Positions 16,203 through 22,954 of a stretch of DNA of 34,095 nucleotides are shown piece after piece. Position numbers and translations under genes: made by a program. How positions within the stretch are numbered: position 1 is the stretch's first letter; the number at the start of each line of letters is the position of its first letter. The DNA is taken from assembly GCF_014201715.1 (NCBI RefSeq), contig NZ_JACHFD010000033.1, positions 1 through 34,095 on the forward strand, in the 5' to 3' direction. The DNA comes from Haloferula luteola (lineage in GTDB: Bacteria; Verrucomicrobiota; Verrucomicrobiia; Verrucomicrobiales; Akkermansiaceae). Under the pieces are notes generated by a model. That model worked only from the letters and a program-made list of their open reading frames with translations, made no database searches and was not told the DNA's origin.

Positions 16203-17753
16203 ATGGAGGACAACACGATTTCATTCCGGGTCGAAGCAGTGGACCGCGTCGTGATCACTGCGTCGAAGGGCTTCCAATGCCGGCCGCACAACGTCTTGGA
16301 GCTGCTATGCGACATCGTTCAAAATTGGCCGGAACTTCTGGTTGGACGAAGCGGGGGGGTCGCCTTTCACGACGGTCCTCCGCCGTTGCACTGGATCGAG
16401 GCCCACGACCTTGCCTTCAGCGCTACCTGTTTTTCAGCTCATTCCCCGAGCACACTTCCCTTTCCCTGCCCTTACATCCTACGTTGGCCGGAAGCGGGCA
16501 TCGACGACGCCGAATCGATGATGCTTGAGCTACTCCAAACACATGCTCCCTACGAAGACGATCGAATGCTCTGGATCGGGGCGAACACCCATCCCTCCCG
16601 CATCGCCCTCTGCAATCTCGGACGACAGCACCCAGGCCTTTTCGATGTCGAGTTGATGGAGTGGGACTTCAGTAGGCCGAAAAAACCTCGCTCTAAAACC
16701 CGGCTTGTGCCGATCCCCGATCACGCTAGGTACAAGTATCTCATCGACTGTCCCGGCAACGGATACTCGGCGCGCATCAAGTGGCTGCTCGCGACGGGAC
16801 GACCGCTGTTCATCGTGGACCGTCCCATCATCGAACCGTGGCATGAGGACCTTGAACCCTGGGTTCACTATGTGCCCGTCAAACAGGATCTCTCCGATCT
16901 TCTGGAGAACCACGCGCGGCTGGAAACCGACGAGAAGCTGTACGAAAAAATCGGCCGCTCGGGCCGACGCTTTGCGGCGACCCATCTCACGGTCGAAGCG
17001 CAACTTAATCGAACTGCCGAAGCCTTGTGGAATGAGCTGCGGACGCGGGAAGAGCCTCCAGAGACGCCCGTTTCATTAAATGGAACGGCAGCCCCTCATC
17101 TGGCAGTCGTCACCGTGCATTCGAGCAACCTGAAGCCCTTATACGAGGGATTTGTGTCCAGCCTCGATCCTGCAAGGCAAGGCATCAAGGTTTTCAACCG
17201 GGAAGTCGATCTAAGCTCGTTCAGCGAACACGGGTTTCAGACCCGCTCCTGGTACGAAATGCTGATCAAACAGGCCGAACTTGCTCTGGAGGTGATGCGT
17301 GAGATCGACGAGAGCGAATATTTCATTGTCAGCGATGTGGATATCCATTTCTTCAAACCCAGCGAAATTCGGATCATGGTGAGAGACGCTCGTCAAGATG
17401 AAATCGAATTCTCAGCCTTGCTGGACGGACCAGACTACTACAACTGTGGCTTCATTATTCTCAAGAACTGCCCAAAGGTTGTGACTCTCTACTCGCGTGT
17501 TCTAAAGGCTCTCCGACATGGAAGAGTCGCCGACGCCGATCAAGAAGAAATCAACCGTTTGATCCACGAACTAGACGTCAAACACCGCCCACTTTCTCCT
17601 CAAATCGGAACCCTCGGAAAGCAGCCTGTCTTCGAAGATACCGTCTTCTACCACGCCACTTTTGCCAACAATCTCGCCATGAAGCTATTGAGAATCAACA
17701 AGGCGAAATTCCAGATGAGGAAAAAGCGCTATGGCGAATGGCAGGATTTCTGA
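16203..17753 (+). CDS. Fusion glycosyltransferase: GT90 (CAP10)-like plus GT-A domain
   Basis: A 516-residue cytoplasmic fusion. The first 285 residues resemble GT90/CAP10 (LPS- or capsule-modifying; xylosyl or glucosyl transfer in known relatives). The recognisable part is YKYLIDCPGNGYSARIKWLL (177-196), then PWHEDLEPWVHYVPVKQDLS (212-231) and an IGRSGRRFAATHL helix. Residues about 298-510 form a second transferase domain: HLAVVTVHSSNLKPLYEGF, YFIVSDVDIHFFKP with DVD at 378-380, DYYNCGFIILKNCP and a late VFYHATFANN. The start is ATG 16203 (MEDNTISFRV), 5 bases after the previous stop; an upstream GTG-type start at 16092 would overlap that gene. The combination is unusual, but each half is recognisable. 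Confidence 0.8.
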   Translation: MEDNTISFRVEAVDRVVITASKGFQCRPHNVLELLCDIVQNWPELLVGRSGGVAFHDGPPPLHWIEAHDLAFSATCFSAHSPSTLPFPCPYILRWPEAGIDDAESMMLELLQTHAPYEDDRMLWIGANTHPSRIALCNLGRQHPGLFDVELMEWDFSRPKKPRSKTRLVPIPDHARYKYLIDCPGNGYSARIKWLLATGRPLFIVDRPIIEPWHEDLEPWVHYVPVKQDLSDLLENHARLETDEKLYEKIGRSGRRFAATHLTVEAQLNRTAEALWNELRTREEPPETPVSLNGTAAPHLAVVTVHSSNLKPLYEGFVSSLDPARQGIKVFNREVDLSSFSEHGFQTRSWYEMLIKQAELALEVMREIDESEYFIVSDVDIHFFKPSEIRIMVRDARQDEIEFSALLDGPDYYNCGFIILKNCPKVVTLYSRVLKALRHGRVADADQEEINRLIHELDVKHRPLSPQIGTLGKQPVFEDTVFYHATFANNLAMKLLRINKAKFQMRKKRYGEWQDF

Positions 17754-17783
17754 GCCGTGTCGCTGTTCCGTTTCCCAGGCCCT

Positions 17784-19130
17784 ATGAACTTGAAAGAATT
17801 CGCTTCGCTTCTGCGCGATTTTCTTCAATCGGAGGTGAACCATCTCTGGATCATCGACAACGGCGTCCACTTCGACGGAGAAATTAAGACCTTGGAAGCT
17901 GCATTCGCATCGTCCGATTCCGACATGCTCGCCACTGCCTTGCGTCGCTATGCGGAAGAGCCGGGCTGGCATTGGTGGTCGAGCCTACAGGCACCCAAAG
18001 GCGAAAAGCCGCTGAGCCATGGTGTGGCGATGCTGCTGCCGCTCATCCGGTTGAGCCGCCAAGCCGCGGAGGCGGTTCTCAAGGGGTTTGAAGAGGGCTG
18101 GAATGGGCATCTGGAGGCAGTGATCCCGACGCTCGTGAACCGGGCCGGGCTGAAAATCGAGGACATCGGCGGCTTCGGCTCCTTTACTCCTCCAGACCGG
18201 ATCGGCCGCTGGTACGATGACCGGACCTGGCATTGGGAGGGGCCGGTAAGTTTCGTGCCCGGGAAGCTGCACTACCCTGTCAATCCCCGGGACCCGGTCT
18301 GGAGCACCGATATTCCCGCGCCCAAGCCTACCATTGCGTTTCTCTTTTTAACACGCGGAGAGATGAACCATCCCGGCATCTGGCAGGAATACCTCGATGT
18401 CGCTGGGGATCATGCGAGAATCTACGCTCACACCAAATCGCTCGATTCACTCCCTGCCGGGTCCTTCCTCCTGGATGCGCAAATCAATGAGCGCATGCCC
18501 ACTGCATGGGGAGCGTTTTCCTTGGTGGAAGCAACCCTCGCGATGATCCGCGCCGCGCTGGAGGATCCCGCCGTCACGCACGTGGCGCTGGTTTCCGAAA
18601 GCTGCGTACCTGTCCGCCCGTTCTCATCACTCGCACGGAGTCTACGACTCGACAAACGTTCACGGCTCGCGATGCGATCGCTCGATCAGGTCCGGAGCTG
18701 GGGCAATCGCGAGAAGGCTTTGCGGTTGGAAGCTCTGTCGGGCATTCCAAAGGACCATGCCTGGTTTCAAGATCAGTGGATGTGCTTGAATCGCCGGGAT
18801 GCCCTGATCGTCAGCGAGAAGGACTGGTCACCCCATTTCAAAGACGTCTGGGCGGCGGATGAGTGCTTTTTCTCCACAGTCCTGAGCGCCTCAGGGCGCC
18901 TGCCCGGCGAGGCCATCATCAACCGACCCATCACCTGGACCTGCTGGCGTGGAGGTGCACATCCCCAGGAATTTCATCAGGTGCTTCCGCGGATCGCAGC
19001 CGAGATAATGGAGAGTGGATGCTACTTCGCCCGGAAGTTCACACCCGGATCAAATATCGGCCGATGGGATCTCCACCGCGATTCGTGTGAGGCCGCTGGT
19101 GCTTTCCATTTCGAGAAACAGCTATCATGA
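17784..19130 (+). CDS. Fusion protein: WHWW module plus GT14 (Branch)-like glycosyltransferase
   Basis: A 448-residue cytoplasmic protein. Residues 1-167 are the WHWW module: LWIIDNGVHFDGE (21-33), DMLATALRRYAEEPGWHWW (47-65), a PLIRLSRQAAEAVL helix, HLEAVIPTLVNRAGL and the closing LHYPV. Residues about 183-435 are a GT14-like Branch domain: IAFLFLTRGEMNHPGIW, VTHVALVSESCVPVRPFS, WFQDQWMCLNRRD, AADECFFSTVLSASG, ITWTCWRGG and SGCYFARKF. The start is probably ATG 17784 (MNLKEFASLL); GTG 17757 is possible. The stop overlaps the next ATG by 4 bases (19127-19130). The Branch half is a paralogue of that in the protein at 14677, indicating domain duplication and swapping within the locus. Confidence 0.82.
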   Translation: MNLKEFASLLRDFLQSEVNHLWIIDNGVHFDGEIKTLEAAFASSDSDMLATALRRYAEEPGWHWWSSLQAPKGEKPLSHGVAMLLPLIRLSRQAAEAVLKGFEEGWNGHLEAVIPTLVNRAGLKIEDIGGFGSFTPPDRIGRWYDDRTWHWEGPVSFVPGKLHYPVNPRDPVWSTDIPAPKPTIAFLFLTRGEMNHPGIWQEYLDVAGDHARIYAHTKSLDSLPAGSFLLDAQINERMPTAWGAFSLVEATLAMIRAALEDPAVTHVALVSESCVPVRPFSSLARSLRLDKRSRLAMRSLDQVRSWGNREKALRLEALSGIPKDHAWFQDQWMCLNRRDALIVSEKDWSPHFKDVWAADECFFSTVLSASGRLPGEAIINRPITWTCWRGGAHPQEFHQVLPRIAAEIMESGCYFARKFTPGSNIGRWDLHRDSCEAAGAFHFEKQLS

Positions 19131-20467
19131 ATCCCGCACCGTTCCAAGACGACCCCGACTTACGCAACACTGGAGATGCCGAGTCAAGCGCAGAAATCAT
19201 TCTGAGAACAGGCCCCGAACTCGGCGCGACGCTCGAAGCGTTCCTTTCCACCGGTGATCCGTTTTTTTGGCTGATCGACGAGCAGGTCTATTTCGAAGGC
19301 GACTGGAATGAGTTTTTCGAAAGTTTCTCCCGGTGCGATGTGGACCTCCTCGCCACCGTGGTGCGACGCCGGTCCGAAGAACCCGATTGGCACTGGTGGC
19401 GAAGTCTCAAGGCTCCAGACGATCATTCAGCGGCGGACGGAGTCGCCGCCATGCTACCTCTCGCGCGTTTGAGCCGGGCGGCGGCGGAAGCCGTCATGGA
19501 GGGCCTCAAGAATGGCTGGAGCGGCCATCATGAAGCCGTGGTCCCCACCCTAGTGGCCGGGGCCGGATTGCAGATCGAGGATATCGGGGGAGAAGGAAGC
19601 TTCACTCCAGAGGGCCGGAGTGGCTGCTGGTACAACGCCGATTCCTGGAACTGGCGGGAGCCCGTGAAACACGTCCCAGGAATGATGCATCATCCAGTGC
19701 CATGTCTGGCGATTCAGCCCGCCAGAGAGAGGCTGCGCAGGATTCCGGAGAACTTCCTGCCGCGCATCCTGTTCGCCTCACCGGTGGGTGCGAATGCGCA
19801 ACCGCTCGTTGAGCAGGCATTGGCATCATTTCAGGCAGCAGGTGCCGATTGCTTTCTGCTGCAGTACGACGAAGCCGACATTTTATTTCCGAACAACCCA
19901 ACGACCATCAAGGACCGAGGCTACAAATGGCAGCTGGCGCTTCGTCATCTGACGCCGGAGAAGGTTGCGAATTACGACTTCATCTTCTACTGGGACGACG
20001 ATCTCGACTGCACGGGCTTCGACCCCCTTCGCTTCGTTCGGATCATGACCGCCAATCGGCTGTCGTTGGCACAACCCGCGATCCGATCGCCTCATGGTCT
20101 GTCTCACGGGATCACCGCGTGGAGGGCATGTCCGCTACCGCGGCGTTTCAAGGACTCGGACGAACCCCTTCCGGTCGTCGGTCGGCTCACGAATTTCGTC
20201 GAAATCATGGCACCCGTATTCACCCGGGACGCTTGGACCGAATTCCACAGCTACCTCGACGAGGAGAACGGCAGCGGATGGGGCTACGACTACGTTCCGC
20301 TGGGAAGAAAGGGCATCGTCGATGCTCTCCCAGTCGTGCACACGAGGCCAGTGCAGTCGATCAACTCCGCTTCGGAAGCGGAGCTTCGCCGATTCCTCGA
20401 TACTCAGGGATTGTTCCGCTACCAGCCGGTCGAAGAAGGTTGGCTCTTCGATCCAATGGATACCTGA
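19127..20467 (+). CDS. Fusion protein: WHWW module plus DUF707-like glycosyltransferase
   Basis: A 446-residue cytoplasmic protein. Residues about 35-192 are the WHWW module: FFWLIDEQVYFEGDW (46-60), DLLATVVRRRSEEPDWHWW (73-91), the PLARLSRAAAEAVM helix, HHEAVVPTLVAGAGL and the closing MHHPV. Residues about 205-430 match the DUF707 pattern best known from plants. The landmarks are YDFIFYWDDDLDCTGFDPLR (DDDLD at 290-294), LSLAQPAIRSPHGLSHGITA, LTNFVEIMAPVFTRDAW and GSGWGYDYVPLG followed by a PVVHTRPVQS end. DUF707 is a putative GT-A glycosyltransferase family. It is the last gene of the operon and translationally coupled to the previous one. Six bases after its stop the aquaporin remnant begins. 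Confidence 0.82.
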   Translation: MNPAPFQDDPDLRNTGDAESSAEIILRTGPELGATLEAFLSTGDPFFWLIDEQVYFEGDWNEFFESFSRCDVDLLATVVRRRSEEPDWHWWRSLKAPDDHSAADGVAAMLPLARLSRAAAEAVMEGLKNGWSGHHEAVVPTLVAGAGLQIEDIGGEGSFTPEGRSGCWYNADSWNWREPVKHVPGMMHHPVPCLAIQPARERLRRIPENFLPRILFASPVGANAQPLVEQALASFQAAGADCFLLQYDEADILFPNNPTTIKDRGYKWQLALRHLTPEKVANYDFIFYWDDDLDCTGFDPLRFVRIMTANRLSLAQPAIRSPHGLSHGITAWRACPLPRRFKDSDEPLPVVGRLTNFVEIMAPVFTRDAWTEFHSYLDEENGSGWGYDYVPLGRKGIVDALPVVHTRPVQSINSASEAELRRFLDTQGLFRYQPVEEGWLFDPMDT

Positions 20468-20473
20468 AGCGAT

Positions 20474-20623
20474 GGATTCACAACGTTCCCGGTGCTCGCC
20501 GACACTGGGATCGGGCAGACGGTTACGATTTTGATATCGCTGCTTGCGCCCATAACGCAGGCAAGCTTCAACCCTGCGCGAGATCCCGGACCGAGCTTGT
20601 TTTCGGCATTGGCTGGCTGGAGA
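20474..20623 (+). pseudogene. Aquaporin (MIP channel) remnant, left piece
   Basis: An open frame with no start of its own carrying the last part of an MIP channel. It reads TGIGQTVTILISLLAPITQA, then SFNPARDPGPSLFSALAGW. The NPAR motif is the second pore-lining Asn-Pro-Ala box, and the RDxGPxLF-ALAGW context is typical of bacterial aquaporins and glycerol facilitators. The N-terminal half with the first NPA box is missing; the remnant starts 6 bases after the last glycosyltransferase stop. The right part continues after the IS66 element at 22694 in the same frame. Confidence 0.8.
20616..20623. repeat. IS66 target-site duplication, left copy
   Basis: GCTGGAGA directly abuts the left IS end. 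The matching copy at the right end is GATGGAGA, 7 of 8 bases identical; 8 bp is the usual IS66 duplication length. Confidence 0.8.
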
Positions 20624-20646
20624 GTAAACGTCGTAAATCCATCCCC
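20624..20646 (+). repeat. IS66 terminal inverted repeat, left end
   Basis: Starts GTAAACGTCGTAAATCC and runs into a CCCC run. It matches the right end inverted repeat at 17 of 23 positions, including GTAA, GTCGTAAA and the C run. Confidence 0.8.
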
Positions 20647-20680
20647 TGCGCTGACGCCGGACGGGATGATCGGCTTGCGA

Positions 20681-22098
20681 TCAGGCGGCTTCGCTGCTCC
20701 CGGCCGCGGCGCGGCGCTCGGCGGCGATCCGTGAGGGGGTCAACGCTGCCGCTTGTTCCGGCGTGGCATCGACCGGCAGGCGCGTGATGCCCCCCACCAG
20801 GTAGTCCTCCGAGCGAGGTCGTGGATCCGGCAGTTGGCCAGCAGCGTTTAGATCAGCGCGTGATTCGAACCGGCTTCCAGACTTCCGAAAAACAGGTAGT
20901 TCTTCAGACCCAGCTTGGCCGGCCGGATCAGGGTTGGTGTCGAGCTCCAGGGCCACGTCCTCCAGGCAGACGGCGAACTTGTCCCACTGGTTGAGCGCGT
21001 AGGCGATCGCCTTGCCAATGTCGCTGGCGGGCAGATGCGCGCCTCGCGCAGCAGCGCGAGGAGTTCATCGGCGATCGGTCGGCTGCGCGCCCGCCGGATC
21101 AGCCCGCGGCACGGGGGCGGGGCTCCGCTTTGGCCCATCTGCCGCTCGATCCGGTAGAGCCGCTGGATGGGGATCAGCACCGGCAGGGTTACTCCGGGCG
21201 CCGTGTCTCCGAGTTCGACGAACTTGCGGCGGATGTGCGCGAGGCAGCCGGAGTGCCGGAGTGCCGGAGTGCCGGAGTGCCGGAGTGCCGGAGTGCCGGA
21301 GTGCCGGAGTGCCGGAGTGCCGGAGTGCCGGAGGCCGTGCGCCCCGGCCATCGCGTCGTAGACGCCATAGCCATCGGTGTGGATGGTGCCCCGCTAGGCG
21401 ATGGTGTTGGTTTAGGGGTCGTGGCCGAGGAAAGCCAGAAGGCAGCCCGCGCCGCGGCCGAGGTGCCAGTCGAAGTAGCAGGTGCCGCCACCGATGTCGC
21501 GGTAGACCCAGAGGCGGCCTTCGCGGGTGGCCCCATGGCCGGGGTCGAGATCGTCCATGGGCGTCTCGTCGATCTGCAGTTCATCGGCGAGCAAGACCTC
21601 CGCCCGCATCGCAGGACCCAGCGGGGCGAGGTGGCCGAGGGTGGCGTGGGTCCAGCCGTTGAGCGTCTGCCGGCCGAGGTCGATACCGTGCCGTCTCTTG
21701 AAACGCTTCGTCTGGCGGTGGTGCGGCAGGTGGTCCTCGTACTTGTCGGCAATGATCTGCGCGGCCAGCGCGGGGGCAACCTGGGTGCCGGGAATGGAGG
21801 GCCGCGGTGCCGGGGCGATGAGCGGAGGCAGGCTGCGGTCGACCCTGTGGCGGTAATTCTCGCGCCCCTTGCTCCGCCAGAAGATCTCGGCGCGTACGAC
21901 ATCGAGTTCGTCGTGGTGCTCCTCGCCGATGTTCTCCCAGTCCTGCGGGCTGGCGAGGACCTCGCCGGGCACGATCACCTCGTCGATGACGACCTTGAGG
22001 TTGGCGGGAAACAGCTCCGCCTTGGTGCGGCGGGTTCTTGCGGCGTTTGGCTTTCCCTCCCCCGGTGCGGATGTTTCGCCGCTTTGCTCCGGAGGAGG
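20681..22098 (-). pseudogene. IS66 transposase TnpC, truncated and frameshifted
   Basis: DDE transposase remnant. Reading on the minus strand: FPANLKVVIDEVIVPGEVL, DWENIGEEHHDELDVVRAEI, PGTQVAPALAAQIIADKYED, KRFKRRHGIDLGRQTLNGW, AEVLLADELQIDETPMDDLD and CYFDWHLGRGAGCLLAFLGH (21412-22000). Two in-frame stops then break the frame (near 21412 and 21397). It resumes with HTDGYGVYDAMAGAHGLRH, the 8-bp repeat array, CLAHIRRKFVELGD, two frame switches between about 21050 and 20930, LIRPAKLGLKNYLFFGS, and the terminal RLPVDATPEQAAALTPSRI. The usual N-terminal coiled region is absent; homology begins immediately after the tnpB remnant. Confidence 0.87.
21247..21333. repeat. Tandem array of an 8-bp unit (GCCGGAGT), 10.9 copies
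   Basis: Ten perfect copies of GCCGGAGT at 21247-21326, then 7 of 8 bases of an eleventh. It lies in tnpC between AGAHG and CLAHIRRKF. Three units equal 24 bases, which is eight codons on the minus strand (TPALRHSG), so the array adds three octapeptide repeats and keeps the frame. The ancestral site probably held about two units (LRHSGC), and nine were added. All six frames are largely open across it, a source of false open frames. Confidence 0.95.
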
Positions 22099-22413
22099 CG
22101 CCCCTCAGATCGACGCCATCGACGAGCAACTGCAGGGCCTCGGCGTGGAGCCGGATGCGCCGTTGGCCTGGCTCGCTGGGTGCCGGCCAGCTGCATCGGC
22201 CCTTTTCCAAACGCTTCGCCGCGACCCAGGTGCCCGTTCCGTCGAAGTACAGCAGTTTCACCCGGTTGCGACGCTTGTTGGTGAAAGCGAAGAGCGCGTC
22301 GTGAGCCGGAGTTGTTCGGTCGCCAGCGTGTGGAGGCCGTTGAAGGACTTGCGCATGTCGCAGGGCTCGAGCGCGAGGAAGACCTTCAGCGCGCCGTTGG
22401 CGAGACTCAGCAC
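22099..22413 (-). pseudogene. IS66 accessory protein TnpB, frameshifted
   Basis: Begins at GTG 22413 with VLSLANGALKVFLALEPCDM, then RKSFNGLHTLATEQL. A single frameshift at about 22310 moves the reading to ALFAFTNKRRNRVKLLYFDG, then TWVAAKRLEKGRCSWPAP and EALQLLVDGVDLRGA, the characteristic TnpB end. It overlaps the tnpA-like stop by 7 bases. After VDLRGA the frame runs directly into tnpC sequence, marking a deletion junction. Confidence 0.85.
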
Positions 22414-22625
22414 GACCGGCCTCCCTTCCGTGCGAGGTGGTGGCGGAAGGCGGCGATGAACTCGGCGGCCAGAGGAATGGCGCCCTCGTCGGCGATCAGC
22501 AGCGAAATGCCCTCGCGGAACTCGATCACCAGCCGAGGCTGGGAGACGCGCGGAAACTCGACTTCGCCGAAGTGGAAGCCGGTGCATTCCAGTGGCCGCG
22601 CGAGGCGGCGGGTGGATCTGGACAT
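22407..22625 (-). CDS. IS66 accessory protein, TnpA-like
   Basis: A 72-residue open frame starting at 22625 that appears intact: MSRSTRRLARPLECTGFHFG, then VSQPRLVIEFREGISLLIAD and LAAEFIAAFRHHLARKGG. It occupies the first-gene position of an IS66 element and shows the strand-helix pattern of the small IS66 accessory protein. Its DNA-binding or regulatory role is known only in outline for the family. Because tnpB and tnpC are broken, any product would have no partner here. Confidence 0.65.
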   Translation of the reverse strand: MSRSTRRLARPLECTGFHFGEVEFPRVSQPRLVIEFREGISLLIADEGAIPLAAEFIAAFRHHLARKGGRSC

Positions 22626-22662
22626 CCCGGCGATGTTGGCAGGTCAAGCGGCCGCACGGTAG

Positions 22663-22685
22663 GGGGGCGATTTTACGACACTTAC
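22663..22685 (-). repeat. IS66 terminal inverted repeat, right end
   Basis: Read on the minus strand it begins GTAAGTGTCGTAAAATCG and continues into a C run, pairing with the left end at 20624. Confidence 0.8.
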
Positions 22686-22693
22686 GATGGAGA
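22686..22693. repeat. IS66 target-site duplication, right copy
   Basis: GATGGAGA follows the right IS end and matches the left copy GCTGGAGA at 7 of 8 positions. Confidence 0.8.
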
Positions 22694-22837
22694 TCTCTCC
22701 CATTTACGTTCGACGGCCACGGCTGGTGGGTTGTTGTTTGTCCTCGTTCTCCACTCTCGGGCGGCTTGTTCGGGGCGGGCTTGCACCGTTGCCTGTTGGC
22801 TCCGGCCTACCGGCTCTCTGCGCAAAACCCTTCGTGA
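22694..22837 (+). pseudogene. Aquaporin (MIP channel) remnant, right piece
   Basis: The continuation of the channel gene after the IS66 insertion: SLPFTFDGHGWWVVVCPRSP, then LSGGLFGAGLHRCLLAPAYR and a stop. This matches the final extracellular loop and sixth membrane helix of bacterial aquaporins (GGLxGAxLYRxLLxPA pattern). Removing the element and one target copy joins ALAGWR (left piece) to SLPFTF with no frame change. Confidence 0.78.
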
Positions 22838-22878
22838 TCGCGATCGTCACCCTGGCCGCTAGCGGCTGACCCGGCATC

Positions 22879-22911
22879 AAAAAAACCGGCACTCCTGAGG
22901 CGGAGTGCCGG
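22879..22911 (-). terminator. Rho-independent terminator of the Gfo/Idh/MocA gene
   Basis: A perfect 10-bp stem (22886-22895 with 22902-22911, CCGGCACTCC against GGAGTGCCGG) with a 6-base loop. On the minus strand it is followed by seven T (22879-22885). It lies 43 bases past the stop codon of the minus-strand oxidoreductase gene. Confidence 0.92.
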
Positions 22912-22954
22912 CTGCGATCATTCGCCGAGGGTGCAGGGCGGTAATCAAAAAGAA

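Larger units (their letters stand above)
20624..22685 (-). mobile_element. Decayed IS66-family insertion sequence inside an aquaporin gene
   Basis: A 2062-bp element carrying remnants of all three IS66 genes in the minus orientation (tnpA-like, tnpB, tnpC). The ends are inverted repeats: 20624-20646 begins GTAA..GTCGTAAA, and the complement of 22663-22685 begins the same, matching at 17 of 23 positions. An 8-bp target duplication (7 of 8) flanks it. It is shorter than typical IS66 elements, apparently because the front of tnpC is deleted. Frameshifts and stops in tnpB and tnpC mean it cannot move by itself. Confidence 0.88.

Noticed and set aside
19849..20787. A 312-codon plus-strand open frame running past the last glycosyltransferase gene
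   Set aside because: It is out of frame with the DUF707-like domain, is Arg/Ser-rich and runs into the IS66 end; a shadow frame.
21247..21333. Possible CRISPR-like array
   Set aside because: The repeats are 8 bp and directly abutting, with no spacers; it is a simple tandem repeat.
21130..22284. A 384-codon plus-strand open frame across the IS66 remnant
   Set aside because: It is antisense to tnpC and tnpB, whose family motifs are clear on the minus strand; the 8-bp repeat and high GC keep it open by chance.
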